The position numbers and the translations under genes are program-made. 64,000 nucleotides of DNA from Nisaea sp. (GTDB lineage Bacteria; Pseudomonadota; Alphaproteobacteria; Thalassobaculales; Thalassobaculaceae): assembly GCF_034670185.1 (NCBI RefSeq), contig NZ_JAXMNY010000004.1, positions 434,001 through 498,000 on the forward strand. Direction: 5' to 3'. The notes beneath the pieces were generated by a model. It saw nothing but the letters and a program-made list of their open reading frames with translations. It did no database searches and was not told where the DNA came from. Below, piece after piece: positions 35,111-43,799 of the stretch. Position 1 is the first letter of the stretch; every line of letters begins with the position of its first letter.

Positions 35111-36076
35111 ATGCCGTCATTTCACATGGCCGCTTTTGTCGGCGGTATCATTCTGCTGGCAAGTCAGGTCCCCGGACTAATCGACAGCACCCAGCCGGCC
35201 CCTGCCAGCTTTTCTGTAGAGAAGCCGCCTGCCGAGAGCGTGGTTGTTCCTGCCAACGCCCCTCTGGACGTTGCGAAAGCGGATGACTTCGAGGTGGTTT
35301 TGCAGGAGACCGGGTTCGATTTGAACGATATCCGGCGGGGCTCCGATCTGGTGCCTGCGGTTTATCTCGCCAGTTTGCCGGAAGATCTCGGCAGTCTTGA
35401 CCAGGTCAAGCGCAAGAAGCAGCTCTTCTTCTCCGCCGTCTTGCCGCTCGTCCTGCGCGCCAATGAAAAAGTAGCGCGTGAGCGCGTGAAGCTGATTCGG
35501 TTCCGGGACCGTGCCCTTGATGGCGCGCAGCTACGGCCGGTTGAGCGGGAGTGGCTGCTGGAGCTTGCCGACAGCTATGGGGTTGATGCAGAGGGTGCTG
35601 AAATTGGCCCCGGCCTGTTTGCCAAACTTCTGCTCAAAGTCGACGAAATCCCGGTTTCGCTCGCTCTGGCGCAGGCGGCTGTGGAAAGCGGCTGGGGAGC
35701 CTCCCGCTTTGCCCGCAATGGCAACGCATTGTTCGGGCAACGGGCATGGACAGAGAAGGCAGGCATCGCTCCGAAGGAGCGCGCCAGTGGTGAAAAGCAC
35801 GTCGTGCGCAAGTATGACAGCCTGCTGGGTTCCGTTGCGTCCTATATCCACAACCTGAACAGCCATCCGAGCTATCGAGATCTCCGGTTGCGCCGCGCCT
35901 CGCTGCGGGCAACGGGACGGGCGCTCGACGGCAATGTGCTTGCCGGCGGACTGCTGTCCTATGCGGAAATCGGCCAGGAATATGTGGATATGCTGCGTCT
36001 TGTGATCGCCAAGAACAGGCTGGGCGATTTCGAGGGAGCAATCCTGGAACGCCCCCTCGTAACCGTATCCGGCTAA
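35111..36076 (+). CDS. Bax-like glucosaminidase-domain protein
   Basis: A 321-residue exported or membrane-anchored protein. A hydrophobic stretch near the start (MAAFVGGIILLASQVPG) acts as signal or anchor. The C-terminal half (about residues 180-310) matches the mannosyl-glycoprotein endo-beta-N-acetylglucosaminidase-like domain of Bax/FlgJ relatives: LALAQAAVESGWGASRFARNGNALFGQ with the catalytic glutamate in ESGWG. It also has YIHNLNSHPSYRDLR-like sequence. The role is probably peptidoglycan hydrolysis. The start is uncertain between ATG 35111, ATG 35126 and an upstream GTG 35018; 35111 leaves a short leader before the hydrophobic core. Confidence 0.83.
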   Translation: MPSFHMAAFVGGIILLASQVPGLIDSTQPAPASFSVEKPPAESVVVPANAPLDVAKADDFEVVLQETGFDLNDIRRGSDLVPAVYLASLPEDLGSLDQVKRKKQLFFSAVLPLVLRANEKVARERVKLIRFRDRALDGAQLRPVEREWLLELADSYGVDAEGAEIGPGLFAKLLLKVDEIPVSLALAQAAVESGWGASRFARNGNALFGQRAWTEKAGIAPKERASGEKHVVRKYDSLLGSVASYIHNLNSHPSYRDLRLRRASLRATGRALDGNVLAGGLLSYAEIGQEYVDMLRLVIAKNRLGDFEGAILERPLVTVSG

Positions 36077-36086
36077 AGCCCCGTTC

Positions 36087-37121
36087 TTATTTCGGCACAA
36101 CGAACTGTGTGCCGAACCAGCGCCATCTGTTGTCCGGTCCGGGCATCGTGCAGTTGATGCGCGAGCGGCCCGGCGGGAAGGCCTGTTTCAGCCGAACCTC
36201 AACCCGCTGTTCCAGATACTCGAGATGGGTCTCGCCTTCGCTCGACGCGAAGCAGGACAGGCTGCTCGGATCGCCGATAGAGCTGTCTAGGGTAAAGCCA
36301 AAGGCTGGCGGGTTTTCGCCCAGCAGCGGGTCCTTCGGCAGAACGTCGGATACAGGCAACGGCAGGGCGTTGGTGACCAGGCGGAACCGGTCGATCCCGC
36401 CATACCGTTCGTTCAGGGCGAAACGCGGCAGGGTCAACGGGTCCATGCCGTCATAGGCAACGCCGGAATGCTGACCGAAAGCCGCGTTGAATCCCGCATC
36501 CGCGACTGCCTTGCGAACCATCAGGCTGTATTCACCGTACGGATAGGCGAAAAGCGCAGGCTTTTCCTTAAGTTCCTCGACGAAACGCTGGTTTGAATCG
36601 GCCAATTCGCGATCCAGCGCCTGGCGGTCCAGCGTGGTCATGTGAGGGTGCGACTTGGTCTGGCTGCCGATGGTCACGCCACCGTCTTTCAGCTCCCTGA
36701 TCTGGTCCCAGCTCATGTAGCCCTGGACCTTGCGGTCGATGACGCCGGTGGAAACGAAGAGGGTGAATGGCAGACCGGCGGCTTTCAACCGGGGCCAGGC
36801 GTGCTCGTAGACGGAGAGATAGGCATCGTCGATCGTGATCGCGATGGTGTGATCGGCGAGTGGTTTACCGGTTTTCAGCGCTTCGATGATCTCCGGCAGC
36901 GGACGGACCTTGTACCGCTCCTTCTTCAGCTCCTCGAGATGCTCCTCGAATTGAGCGATGCGAATGCTGGTCGAAGGATAGTCGTTCTCTCCGAACCGGT
37001 GATACATGGTCACGACGGCGCCGGAAACCTCTTCGGCTGCTGCGGGCCCATCCATCGGGCTTGCAAGATAGGCGACAAGTGTCAGGGCGGCCGTGATGGC
37101 TGTCCGGATCTTTCTTGGCAT
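36087..37121 (-). CDS. Secreted polysaccharide deacetylase
   Basis: A 344-residue predicted carbohydrate deacetylase of the NodB-homology type. A signal peptide (MPRKIRTAITAALTLVAYLA, cleavage around AAAEE) is followed by the catalytic domain: MYHRFGENDYPSTSI, AITIDDAYLSVYEHAWPRLKA (motif 1, TIDD), SHPHMTTL (motif 2, metal histidines), and AYPYGEYS further on. The C-terminal roughly 120 residues are not recognised. It could act on peptidoglycan or an exopolysaccharide. ATG 37121 is preferred, with GGAGC just upstream; starts at 37157 and 37259 would spoil the signal peptide. It is convergent with the glucosaminidase gene, 10 nt apart. Confidence 0.85.
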   Translation of the reverse strand: MPRKIRTAITAALTLVAYLASPMDGPAAAEEVSGAVVTMYHRFGENDYPSTSIRIAQFEEHLEELKKERYKVRPLPEIIEALKTGKPLADHTIAITIDDAYLSVYEHAWPRLKAAGLPFTLFVSTGVIDRKVQGYMSWDQIRELKDGGVTIGSQTKSHPHMTTLDRQALDRELADSNQRFVEELKEKPALFAYPYGEYSLMVRKAVADAGFNAAFGQHSGVAYDGMDPLTLPRFALNERYGGIDRFRLVTNALPLPVSDVLPKDPLLGENPPAFGFTLDSSIGDPSSLSCFASSEGETHLEYLEQRVEVRLKQAFPPGRSRINCTMPGPDNRWRWFGTQFVVPK

Positions 37122-37291
37122 GGAAGCTCCACTACGGAAGGCGCGGTGAAAATGCATGCAGTATGGCATAAACGCTATATTCCCTTGCTCTCGTCCGCCA
37201 ACGTGGTTTACAGGCGGCGATGCGATTGGAAAAGTTGCACTTTCAGGCCGCTCTGTCACCCTAACATACGCTATTTGCGGCGGAAATTAAG

Positions 37292-37993
37292 ATGCTCTCT
37301 ACTTCCGGTACAATTATCGGCATCGATTCCAGCACCGGTGCCTGCTCTATTGCGGTGTGTCGTGGCGGCACAATGCTGGCTCATTTCCACGAAGACATGA
37401 CGCGCGGCCAGTCCGAGCGCTTGGCGCCAATGGCGGAAGCCGGACTCGCGGCGGCCGGGCTTGGCTTTCCGGATCTGGATGCCATAGCCGTAACGCGCGG
37501 ACCGGGCTCCTTCACGGGACTTCGAATCGGTATGGCTTTCGCCAAGGGTCTTGGCCAGGCACTTGGTATTCCGGTTTTCGGGGTTACGGGGTTTGACGCG
37601 GTTGCCCGGGCGGTTTTTGCAACAGAAGCCGCCGCTGGCCATGGCATCGCCGTTATTCTGGAAAGCCGGCGGGCGGACCTGTTCCTGCAGATATACACCA
37701 CTGGCGGGGCTCCGGACGGCCCTCCGGTTGCGTTGCCGCCGGAGGATATTGCAGCCAGGCTTTGCCAGGAAGGCGCCGCTCCGTTGCTGCTTGCCGGCGA
37801 CGCGGCGGACAAGGTGCTGGCGGTTCTCGATCAGGCGAGCGCGGCAATGCTGCGCAGCAGCTTGATAACCGCACCGGATGCCCGGGAGGTTGCCTTGATC
37901 GGATTGGAAATGGCAGGGGACGGTGACATTCCGCCGGCGCTGCAACCGCTGTATCTCCGGGCGCCGGATGTAACGGCGCCGAGGGCTGGATGA
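37292..37993 (+). CDS. tsaB: tRNA threonylcarbamoyladenosine biosynthesis protein TsaB
   Basis: TsaB is the non-catalytic partner of TsaD in making t6A37 on ANN-decoding tRNAs. The 233-residue ASKHA-fold protein has IIGIDSSTGACSIAV at the N-terminus and the family hallmark VTRGPGSFTGLRIGMAFAKG near residue 68. The C-terminal YLRAPDVTAPR segment is also typical. It overlaps rimI by 4 nt (ATGA). Confidence 0.95.
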   Translation: MLSTSGTIIGIDSSTGACSIAVCRGGTMLAHFHEDMTRGQSERLAPMAEAGLAAAGLGFPDLDAIAVTRGPGSFTGLRIGMAFAKGLGQALGIPVFGVTGFDAVARAVFATEAAAGHGIAVILESRRADLFLQIYTTGGAPDGPPVALPPEDIAARLCQEGAAPLLLAGDAADKVLAVLDQASAAMLRSSLITAPDAREVALIGLEMAGDGDIPPALQPLYLRAPDVTAPRAG

Positions 37994-38466
37994 CGGAGCT
38001 GGACGGCTACAGGCTCATCGGGGATATCGAAACCTATCTCGACGATGCAGCAGCACTGCATGAGGCTATTTTTGACAGGCCCTGGTCGCAGGACGCTTTG
38101 CGGGACTTGCTTGCGATGTCCGGTGCAGACGGCGCGGTCATCCTTGCCGGCACGCGCGATCCGGCATTTGCCGGATTTGTCATTTTCCAATGCATCGGCG
38201 ATTTTGCCGAAATACTGACCCTTGCCGTTGCCCCGGATCATCGGGGAAGGGGGTTGGCGCGCTCTCTGGTGCAGCAGGTGTTCGCGCGTGCCCGCGAAAC
38301 CGGGGCCGAAAAGGTGATGCTCGAGGTGCAGGACGGCAATTTGGCGGCAATCCAGCTCTATGAAAGCCTTGGAATGACAGCTTTTGACCGGCGCCGAAAC
38401 TACTACAAAGCGGCGGACGGTAGCCATGCCGATGCCATAATGATGCAGCTATTCTTCGATAATTGA
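37990..38466 (+). CDS. rimI: Ribosomal-protein-alanine N-acetyltransferase RimI
   Basis: A 158-residue GNAT acetyltransferase. The acetyl-CoA-binding motif A is LAVAPDHRGRGLARSLVQQV (about residues 76-95), with a C-terminal NLAAIQLYESLGM motif. RimI acetylates the N-terminus of ribosomal protein S18. Assignment rests on the motif plus the tsaB-rimI gene order, which is widely conserved. An irr/fur gene often follows tsaB-rimI in alphaproteobacteria; here the ols genes do. Confidence 0.92.
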   Translation: MTELDGYRLIGDIETYLDDAAALHEAIFDRPWSQDALRDLLAMSGADGAVILAGTRDPAFAGFVIFQCIGDFAEILTLAVAPDHRGRGLARSLVQQVFARARETGAEKVMLEVQDGNLAAIQLYESLGMTAFDRRRNYYKAADGSHADAIMMQLFFDN

Positions 38467-38540
38467 TGGCCCGAGAGGCCGCGAGCCGTGAAGAGGTCCC
38501 GAAATTATCCGGATTCGTGCGGGTTTCGAGTGCAACCAGT

Positions 38541-38580
38541 TTGTCATCAGAGTGTGTGAAAACTGTCACCGTTCAGTCGG
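38541..38580 (+). promoter_or_regulatory. Pho-box-like array upstream of olsB
   Basis: Four 7-base units recur with exact 11-base periodicity: TTGTCAT (38541), GTGTGTG (38552), CTGTCAC (38563) and CAGTCGG (38574). Against the PhoB unit CTGTCAT they match at 6, 3, 6 and 4 of 7 positions. Four-base spacers separate the units, as in known Pho boxes. The array ends about 165 nt before the olsB start. A CGGTAT-N6-ATACCG dyad (38578-38595) abuts it. Confidence 0.6.
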
Positions 38581-38629
38581 TATAAGCCGATACCGGGTGG
38601 CTTCTTGGGGTCCCGTCCGGCGCGCGTTT

Positions 38630-38645
38630 CCCCTACCGTTAGGGG
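38630..38645 (+). promoter_or_regulatory. Small hairpin in the olsB leader
   Basis: CCCCTA (38630-38635) pairs with TAGGGG (38640-38645) around a CCGT loop. It may end transcription from tsaB-rimI or shape the olsB 5' leader; it lies after the Pho-box-like array and has only a weak T stretch after it. Confidence 0.4.
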
Positions 38646-38746
38646 GATGTTTCTCGTAACGGGATTACGCGTAGCTATATCTGAGGAATGAGAGTGCCGC
38701 TGCGCGGTACAATTGGCTCCGATAGCCTGTGGCCTCGACAACAGGG

Positions 38747-39643
38747 ATGCGACAAATCATGGGATTCTCGATTCCGACGAGAACAGCACTTTCCGAAACC
38801 ACTGCGGCCGAAACCGCACCGGTCGTGATGTCTGGGACGGCGCCGCTGTCTGACCAGACGCTCGTCTCCGGCTCGCTCGAAGTAAAGATTGCGACGACCG
38901 AGGAAGACATCCACGCAGCCAAGCGCCTGCGCTATCAGGTCTTCTATGAGGAAATGGGCGCGATTCCGTCCCCGGCTGCACGCGCGAGCCGTCTGGATGA
39001 GGATCCGTTTGACGATGTCGCGGATCATCTTCTGGTGCTGGACCACACGCGCGGCAAGGGCCCCGAGGCCGTGGTCGGGACCTATCGCCTAATCCGCCGT
39101 GCCGGTGCTGTTGAGGCGGGCGGTTTCTATACCGCCGACGAATTCGATATTGCCAAACTCGAAGCGCAGCCTGGCGAGATTCTCGAGCTCGGGCGTTCCT
39201 GCACTGCGGATGGCTATCGCACCCGCCCGACCATGCAGCTGCTCTGGAAGGGCATTGCCGCCTACGTGTTCCAGAACGACATTGCCGTGATGTTCGGCTG
39301 CGCCAGCCTGCCAGGCAATGACGCGGCCGCGCTTCGGACTCAACTCGCCTATCTGCATCACAATCATCTGGCGCCGGAGCGGATCCGTGCTTCCGCGCTG
39401 GCGGAGCGCTACACCGAGATGAATCTGGTGCCGGCCGAGGAAATCGATGCACGTCGCGTTGCTGCCGCGCTTCCGCCTCTGATCAAGGGGTATCTGCGGC
39501 TTGGCGGCTATGTCGGTCACGGGGCCGTGGTCGATCATCAGTTCAACACGACCGATGTCTGTGTCATCGTCGAGACCAGCAATGTCTCCGACAAGTACTA
39601 CAAGCATTATGAACGCGAGGCGCGCGGGGTCGTTATACAATGA
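38747..39643 (+). CDS. olsB: L-ornithine N-alpha-acyltransferase OlsB
   Basis: OlsB transfers a 3-hydroxyacyl group from ACP to ornithine to make lyso-ornithine lipid. The 298-residue protein belongs to the GNAT-like OlsB/PlsC-associated family: KRLRYQVFYEEMGA near residue 55, VVGTYRLIRR, YTADEFDI, ILELGRSCTADGYRTRPTMQ-like sequence, and VMFGCASLPG near residue 185. The start is uncertain (ATG 38747, ATG 38759 or GTG 38729). It overlaps the next gene by 4 nt (ATGA), so OlsB and OlsA are translationally coupled. A Pho-box-like array upstream suggests phosphate control, as established for Sinorhizobium olsB. Confidence 0.92.
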   Translation: MRQIMGFSIPTRTALSETTAAETAPVVMSGTAPLSDQTLVSGSLEVKIATTEEDIHAAKRLRYQVFYEEMGAIPSPAARASRLDEDPFDDVADHLLVLDHTRGKGPEAVVGTYRLIRRAGAVEAGGFYTADEFDIAKLEAQPGEILELGRSCTADGYRTRPTMQLLWKGIAAYVFQNDIAVMFGCASLPGNDAAALRTQLAYLHHNHLAPERIRASALAERYTEMNLVPAEEIDARRVAAALPPLIKGYLRLGGYVGHGAVVDHQFNTTDVCVIVETSNVSDKYYKHYEREARGVVIQ

Positions 39644-40557
39644 GTGTCGCCGGTGCCCTTGAGGAGTTGAATGAAGACGACGTCTTTGTTGATTCCGGAT
39701 TGCTCGGGACCTGGGATCGTGGGGCCGAACCGGCGGAAGCAGCGGGCATGATCGCTCCGTCCCGGAGCCTGCTATGGCGCAGGCTCGCGCTCTATAGCGC
39801 CCTGACGCTTGGCCTGCTGCCGGTCCAGGTGCTGGCACTGGCTCTCCGGGCGCCGCTCTCGGCCAGTCTGCCGCTTTTCTATCACAGCCTCTGCGCCCGC
39901 CTGCTTGGCTTCCGGGTCCGGACCAGCGGCACGCCGCTGCGCAAGGGATCGGTGCTCTATGCCAGCAACCATGTCTCCTATTTCGATATTGTCGTGCTGG
40001 GCAGCCTGCTGCGCGCCAGTTTTATCGCCAAGAGCGAGGTCAAGACCTGGCCGGGTTTCGGTCTGCTTGCGACCCTGCAGCGCACTGTTTTCGTTGAGCG
40101 ACAAAGAGCCCGCTCGAAGGAACATGCGGACGTCATCGCCGACCGCCTTTCGTCGGGCGACCGGCTGATCCTGTTCCCCGAAGGCACGAGCAATGACGGT
40201 AACCGGACGCTGCCCTTCAAGAGCTCATTGTTCGCTGCCGCCAAGCCCTCCCGGAGCGCCGCATCGACCCGTTCCGATCTACGCATTCAACCGGTCTCTG
40301 TGACCTACACCCGGCTGAACGGGATGCCGATGGGGCGCGGGCTCAGGCCGTTCTATGCCTGGTATGGCGACATGGATCTGGTGCCGCACCTGCTCGACGC
40401 GCTGGCGCTCGGCCGGGTTGATGTCGATGTCGAATTCCATGAGCCGGTGGACCCTGCGGAATTTCGAAACCGCAAGGAACTGGCCGCGCATTGTCAGCGC
40501 ATTGTCGCCAATGGTGTTTCGCGGGCGCTTTCCGGCCGCAGTGACGTTACGTCCTGA
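39640..40557 (+). CDS. olsA: Lyso-ornithine lipid O-acyltransferase (OlsA/PlsC type)
   Basis: A 305-residue membrane acyltransferase that completes ornithine lipid by esterifying the 3-hydroxyl of lyso-ornithine lipid. A hydrophobic segment (about residues 50-75) precedes the PlsC domain with ASNHVSYFDIVVLG (catalytic NHX4D-type motif, near residue 110), FVERQRARSKEHAD and the FPEGTSNDG motif near residue 180. PlsC-family members can also make phosphatidic acid; direct coupling to olsB supports OlsA here. Confidence 0.9.
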   Translation: MSVAGALEELNEDDVFVDSGLLGTWDRGAEPAEAAGMIAPSRSLLWRRLALYSALTLGLLPVQVLALALRAPLSASLPLFYHSLCARLLGFRVRTSGTPLRKGSVLYASNHVSYFDIVVLGSLLRASFIAKSEVKTWPGFGLLATLQRTVFVERQRARSKEHADVIADRLSSGDRLILFPEGTSNDGNRTLPFKSSLFAAAKPSRSAASTRSDLRIQPVSVTYTRLNGMPMGRGLRPFYAWYGDMDLVPHLLDALALGRVDVDVEFHEPVDPAEFRNRKELAAHCQRIVANGVSRALSGRSDVTS

Positions 40558-40711
40558 CCCCACATCCTGACGCGGGAGCGCCTTTCGAAATTCGTCACAT
40601 CAGACCGGTTACGCGGCTTGACTGGACGCCTCCCGGTGTTAGCATTTCGGGGATGAACAGAAACGCACGCTGGAATTTCAGTTGCACTCGGCGTATTGCT
40701 CCCGCCGTACC

Positions 40712-40741
40712 CTTGAAATTCGACCCTTCGAGCGACCATAA
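40712..40741 (+). promoter_or_regulatory. Candidate heat-shock promoter before miaB
   Basis: CTTGAAA (40712-40718), a perfect sigma-32 -35 element, is followed after 17 nt by CCATAA (40736-40741). The predicted start of transcription would lie only a few bases before the miaB GTG (40754), implying a nearly leaderless mRNA, which weakens the case. CTTGAAATTC also pairs with an upstream GAATTTCA (40673-40680). Confidence 0.3.
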
Positions 40742-40753
40742 GGCGCGGCGCGC

Positions 40754-42190
40754 GTGAGCAAAAAACTCTACATCAAAACCTACGGCTGCCAGATGAACGT
40801 CTACGACAGTGAGCGTATGACAGACAGTCTGGCGTCACTCGGCTATGACCCGGTAACAACCCCGGACGATGTCGACATGGTGATCCTGAACACCTGCCAC
40901 ATCCGGGAAAAGGCGACGGAAAAGGTCTTTTCCGAACTCGGCCGAATTCGCAAGGAAAAGGAAGCCCGCGCAGCGGGCGGAAAGCCTTTGCTGATCGCGG
41001 TCGCGGGCTGCGTTGCCCAAGCCGAGGGCGAGGAAATCGTCAAGCGCGCACCCTATGTCGATCTGGTGTTCGGACCGCAGACCTATCACCGCCTGCCGGA
41101 GCTGGTCCGCGCGGCTGAAGAAAAAGCGGCGGATTACCGGGCGACATCGGGCGGACGCGGTTCCCGCGGTGCCGGTGTCGTCGACACCGATTTTCCGGCG
41201 GAGAGCAAATTCGATCATTTGCCTGAAGAACGTCATTCGAATGCTGCTGCCGCGTTCCTCAGCATCCAGGAAGGCTGCGACAAGTTCTGCAGCTTCTGTG
41301 TGGTGCCCTATACGCGCGGCGCTGAATTCTCCCGTCCGGCGGACCAGGTGCTCGCCGAGGCGCGGCGGCTGGTGGCCGCTGGTACGTCGGAACTCACCCT
41401 GCTCGGCCAGAACGTCAACGCTTATCATGGCGAGGCGGGCGGCGGTGAATGGGGTCTCGGCAGACTGATCCGGGCGCTGGCCGAGATCGATGGGCTGGAA
41501 CGCATTCGCTACACCACCTCGCATCCGAACGATGTGGATGACGACCTGATCGCCGCGCATCGCGACGTGCCGCAGTTGATGCCTTTTCTGCATCTTCCGG
41601 TGCAGTCCGGCTCCGACAGTGTGTTGCGGCAGATGAACCGAAAGCATGATGCGGATTCCTATCGCCGCATCGTCGACCGGCTGCGCGAAGCCCGCCCGGA
41701 CCTGGCCTTGTCGTCCGATTTCATTGTCGGGCACCCGGGCGAGAGCGACGAGGATTTTGCCGACACACTCAGACTTGTAACGGATGTCGGATACGTTCAG
41801 GCCTATTCGTTCAAATACAGTCCGCGCCCCGGCACACCAGCGGCCGGGACGGACCTGCAGATCGACGACGCTGTGAAGTCAGACCGTCTGGAAACCCTGC
41901 AACAGCTGCTGAATGCGCAGCAGCTTGCCTTCAATGTGGCCAGTGTCGGCGCGGTCCAGCCGGTGCTGGTCGAGCGCAAGGGACAAAAAGAAGGTCAACT
42001 TGTTGGCCGGGGTCCCTATATGCAGGCCATACACTTTGCCGGACCGGACCGGTTGATCGGTGCGATTGCCGATGTCCGGATTGAACAGGGACACGCCAAC
42101 TCTCTTTCGGGAACCGCGGTGATCGGCGAATGGGCCGGCGCGTCAGGCCCGACAACGCTCACCTCCGACCATGAAAGGGCGATTGCTTGA
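40754..42190 (+). CDS. miaB: tRNA-2-methylthio-N6-dimethylallyladenosine synthase MiaB
   Basis: MiaB is the radical-SAM methylthiotransferase that converts i6A37 to ms2i6A37 in tRNA. The 478-residue protein has the N-terminal UPF0004 domain with three cluster cysteines (YGCQMN, LNTCHIREKA, AGCVAQ), the radical-SAM motif CDKFCSFC (CX3CX2C) near residue 176, and a C-terminal TRAM domain (about residues 395-460). The start is GTG 40754, right before SKKLYIKTYGCQM. It heads a five-gene operon with phoH, ybeY, corC and lnt, all overlapping or nearly so. Confidence 0.98.
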   Translation: MSKKLYIKTYGCQMNVYDSERMTDSLASLGYDPVTTPDDVDMVILNTCHIREKATEKVFSELGRIRKEKEARAAGGKPLLIAVAGCVAQAEGEEIVKRAPYVDLVFGPQTYHRLPELVRAAEEKAADYRATSGGRGSRGAGVVDTDFPAESKFDHLPEERHSNAAAAFLSIQEGCDKFCSFCVVPYTRGAEFSRPADQVLAEARRLVAAGTSELTLLGQNVNAYHGEAGGGEWGLGRLIRALAEIDGLERIRYTTSHPNDVDDDLIAAHRDVPQLMPFLHLPVQSGSDSVLRQMNRKHDADSYRRIVDRLREARPDLALSSDFIVGHPGESDEDFADTLRLVTDVGYVQAYSFKYSPRPGTPAAGTDLQIDDAVKSDRLETLQQLLNAQQLAFNVASVGAVQPVLVERKGQKEGQLVGRGPYMQAIHFAGPDRLIGAIADVRIEQGHANSLSGTAVIGEWAGASGPTTLTSDHERAIA

Positions 42191-43209
42191 GCATCATTGA
42201 CGAGGCCACCGAAGTCATTCATCTGGAATTTGCCGACCATGATCTGGTGCCGGCTTTGCTCGGCGAGCACGATCGTAATCTGGCGCGAATTGAACAAAAG
42301 CTTCAGGTTTCGATTTCCTGCTTCGGAAACAAGGTCACCGTTGAAGGTGAAAAAGATGCGGTGGTTACGGCGCAATCCGCGCTGACCTCGCTTTATCGCC
42401 GCCTTGAAGGGGACGTCAAGGCCGGTAAGAAGCTCAAGGCCCTCGATTTTGGGACTGTCGACGCTGCCGTGAAGTGGGCGCAGAACACGGGCGACGCCGC
42501 AAACGGCGACAGCAACGGTTTCAATGATCGCTCCGCCTTCGTGCCGACGTGGAAACGGGCGATCCAGCCGCGTTCACCGAACCAGCACCGCTATATCCAG
42601 GCCCTGTCGAAAGATGAACTCGTGCTTGGCCTTGGACCTGCCGGTACAGGCAAGACCTATCTGGCCGTTGCCATGGCTGTTTCCATGCTGATGGAACGCA
42701 GGGTCGAGCGGCTGATCCTGTCGCGTCCGGCGGTGGAAGCGGGCGAGCGGCTCGGTTTCCTGCCCGGCGATATGAAAGACAAGGTCGATCCCTATCTTCG
42801 TCCGCTTTATGACGCGCTTTACGACATGATGCCGGGCGAGCAGGTCGAACGGCGGCTTGCGGCCGGTGAGATCGAAGTGGCGCCGCTCGCCTTCATGCGA
42901 GGCCGGACGCTCGCCAATTCCTACATCATCCTGGACGAAGCGCAGAACACAACGCCGACCCAGATGAAGATGTTTCTGACCCGTCTCGGCGAGAATTCGC
43001 GGATGGCGATCACCGGCGATCCGTCGCAGGTTGATCTGCCTTTCGGAGCGAAATCGGGTCTGACGGATGCGATGCATGTGCTTGGCCGAATTCCCGATGT
43101 CAGCCTCATCGAGTTCACGGCCAGAGACGTTGTGCGCCACCCGCTGGTAACGAAAATCGTCAATGCGTACAGTGAACGTGAATCGACCCGTCTTGACGGG
43201 TCCAGTTAG
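42187..43209 (+). CDS. PhoH-like ATPase (YbeZ)
   Basis: A 340-residue PhoH-family protein with an N-terminal KH-like region (about residues 15-75) and a P-loop ATPase domain: Walker A GPAGTGKT near residue 152, RPAVEAGERLGFLPGDMKDKVDPY, and Walker B IILDEAQNTT near residue 240. In other bacteria YbeZ works with the endoribonuclease YbeY, whose gene follows. The TTG start at 42187 overlaps the miaB stop (TTGA), implying translational coupling. Confidence 0.95.
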   Translation: MSIIDEATEVIHLEFADHDLVPALLGEHDRNLARIEQKLQVSISCFGNKVTVEGEKDAVVTAQSALTSLYRRLEGDVKAGKKLKALDFGTVDAAVKWAQNTGDAANGDSNGFNDRSAFVPTWKRAIQPRSPNQHRYIQALSKDELVLGLGPAGTGKTYLAVAMAVSMLMERRVERLILSRPAVEAGERLGFLPGDMKDKVDPYLRPLYDALYDMMPGEQVERRLAAGEIEVAPLAFMRGRTLANSYIILDEAQNTTPTQMKMFLTRLGENSRMAITGDPSQVDLPFGAKSGLTDAMHVLGRIPDVSLIEFTARDVVRHPLVTKIVNAYSERESTRLDGSS

Positions 43210-43217
43210 AGAAAACA

Positions 43218-43799
43218 ATGGAGTGTCCGCGCGTGCCCGACGAACCGGAGCCGAGTAGTAGCAGCCGCAGCGAGATCGCGGCGCAGGATCCGCAGGAAGA
43301 GCCGGAGCAACCGGACTCTATTTACGATATTGCCGTCACCGTTTCCGACCCTGCCTGGGAGGTGGCGCTGCCCGACGCGGAGCGACTCTGTGTCGAGTGT
43401 GCCGTTGCGGTACTCGGGTCGGTGACAAAGCCGACCGAGCTCAGCATTGTCCTGAGCTCCGACGCCGAAGTCCGCGTACTGAACCGCGATTACCGCGGTA
43501 AGGACAAGGCAACCAATGTGCTGTCCTTCCCTTCAGGCCTTTCATCGGATCTGTCGGGAACGGATATGCTTGGCGATGTGATGCTCGCCTTTGAAACCGT
43601 TTCCATGGAAGCGGATCGTGACGGAAAAACCCTGGCGTCCCATCTGCGGCACTTGGTGGTGCACGGCATTCTTCATTTGCTCGGATACGATCACGAGACG
43701 GAGGAAGAGGCTTCTGAAATGGAGCGGCGGGAAGTTGAGATTCTCGACGGATTTGGCATTTCCGACCCCTATAATCCCGTGCTGGAGCCGGTCCAATGA
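43218..43799 (+). CDS. ybeY: Endoribonuclease YbeY
   Basis: YbeY is a single-strand endoribonuclease for 16S rRNA 3'-end maturation and ribosome quality control. The zinc-binding motif HGILHLLGYDH lies near residue 150, within HLVVHGILHLLGYDHETEEEA. The 193-residue product is longer than usual because of an acidic, Ser/Glu-rich N-terminal tail of about 30 residues (EPSSSSRSEI). The start is 8 nt after phoH. Its stop overlaps corC (ATGA). Confidence 0.95.
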   Translation: MECPRVPDEPEPSSSSRSEIAAQDPQEEPEQPDSIYDIAVTVSDPAWEVALPDAERLCVECAVAVLGSVTKPTELSIVLSSDAEVRVLNRDYRGKDKATNVLSFPSGLSSDLSGTDMLGDVMLAFETVSMEADRDGKTLASHLRHLVVHGILHLLGYDHETEEEASEMERREVEILDGFGISDPYNPVLEPVQ

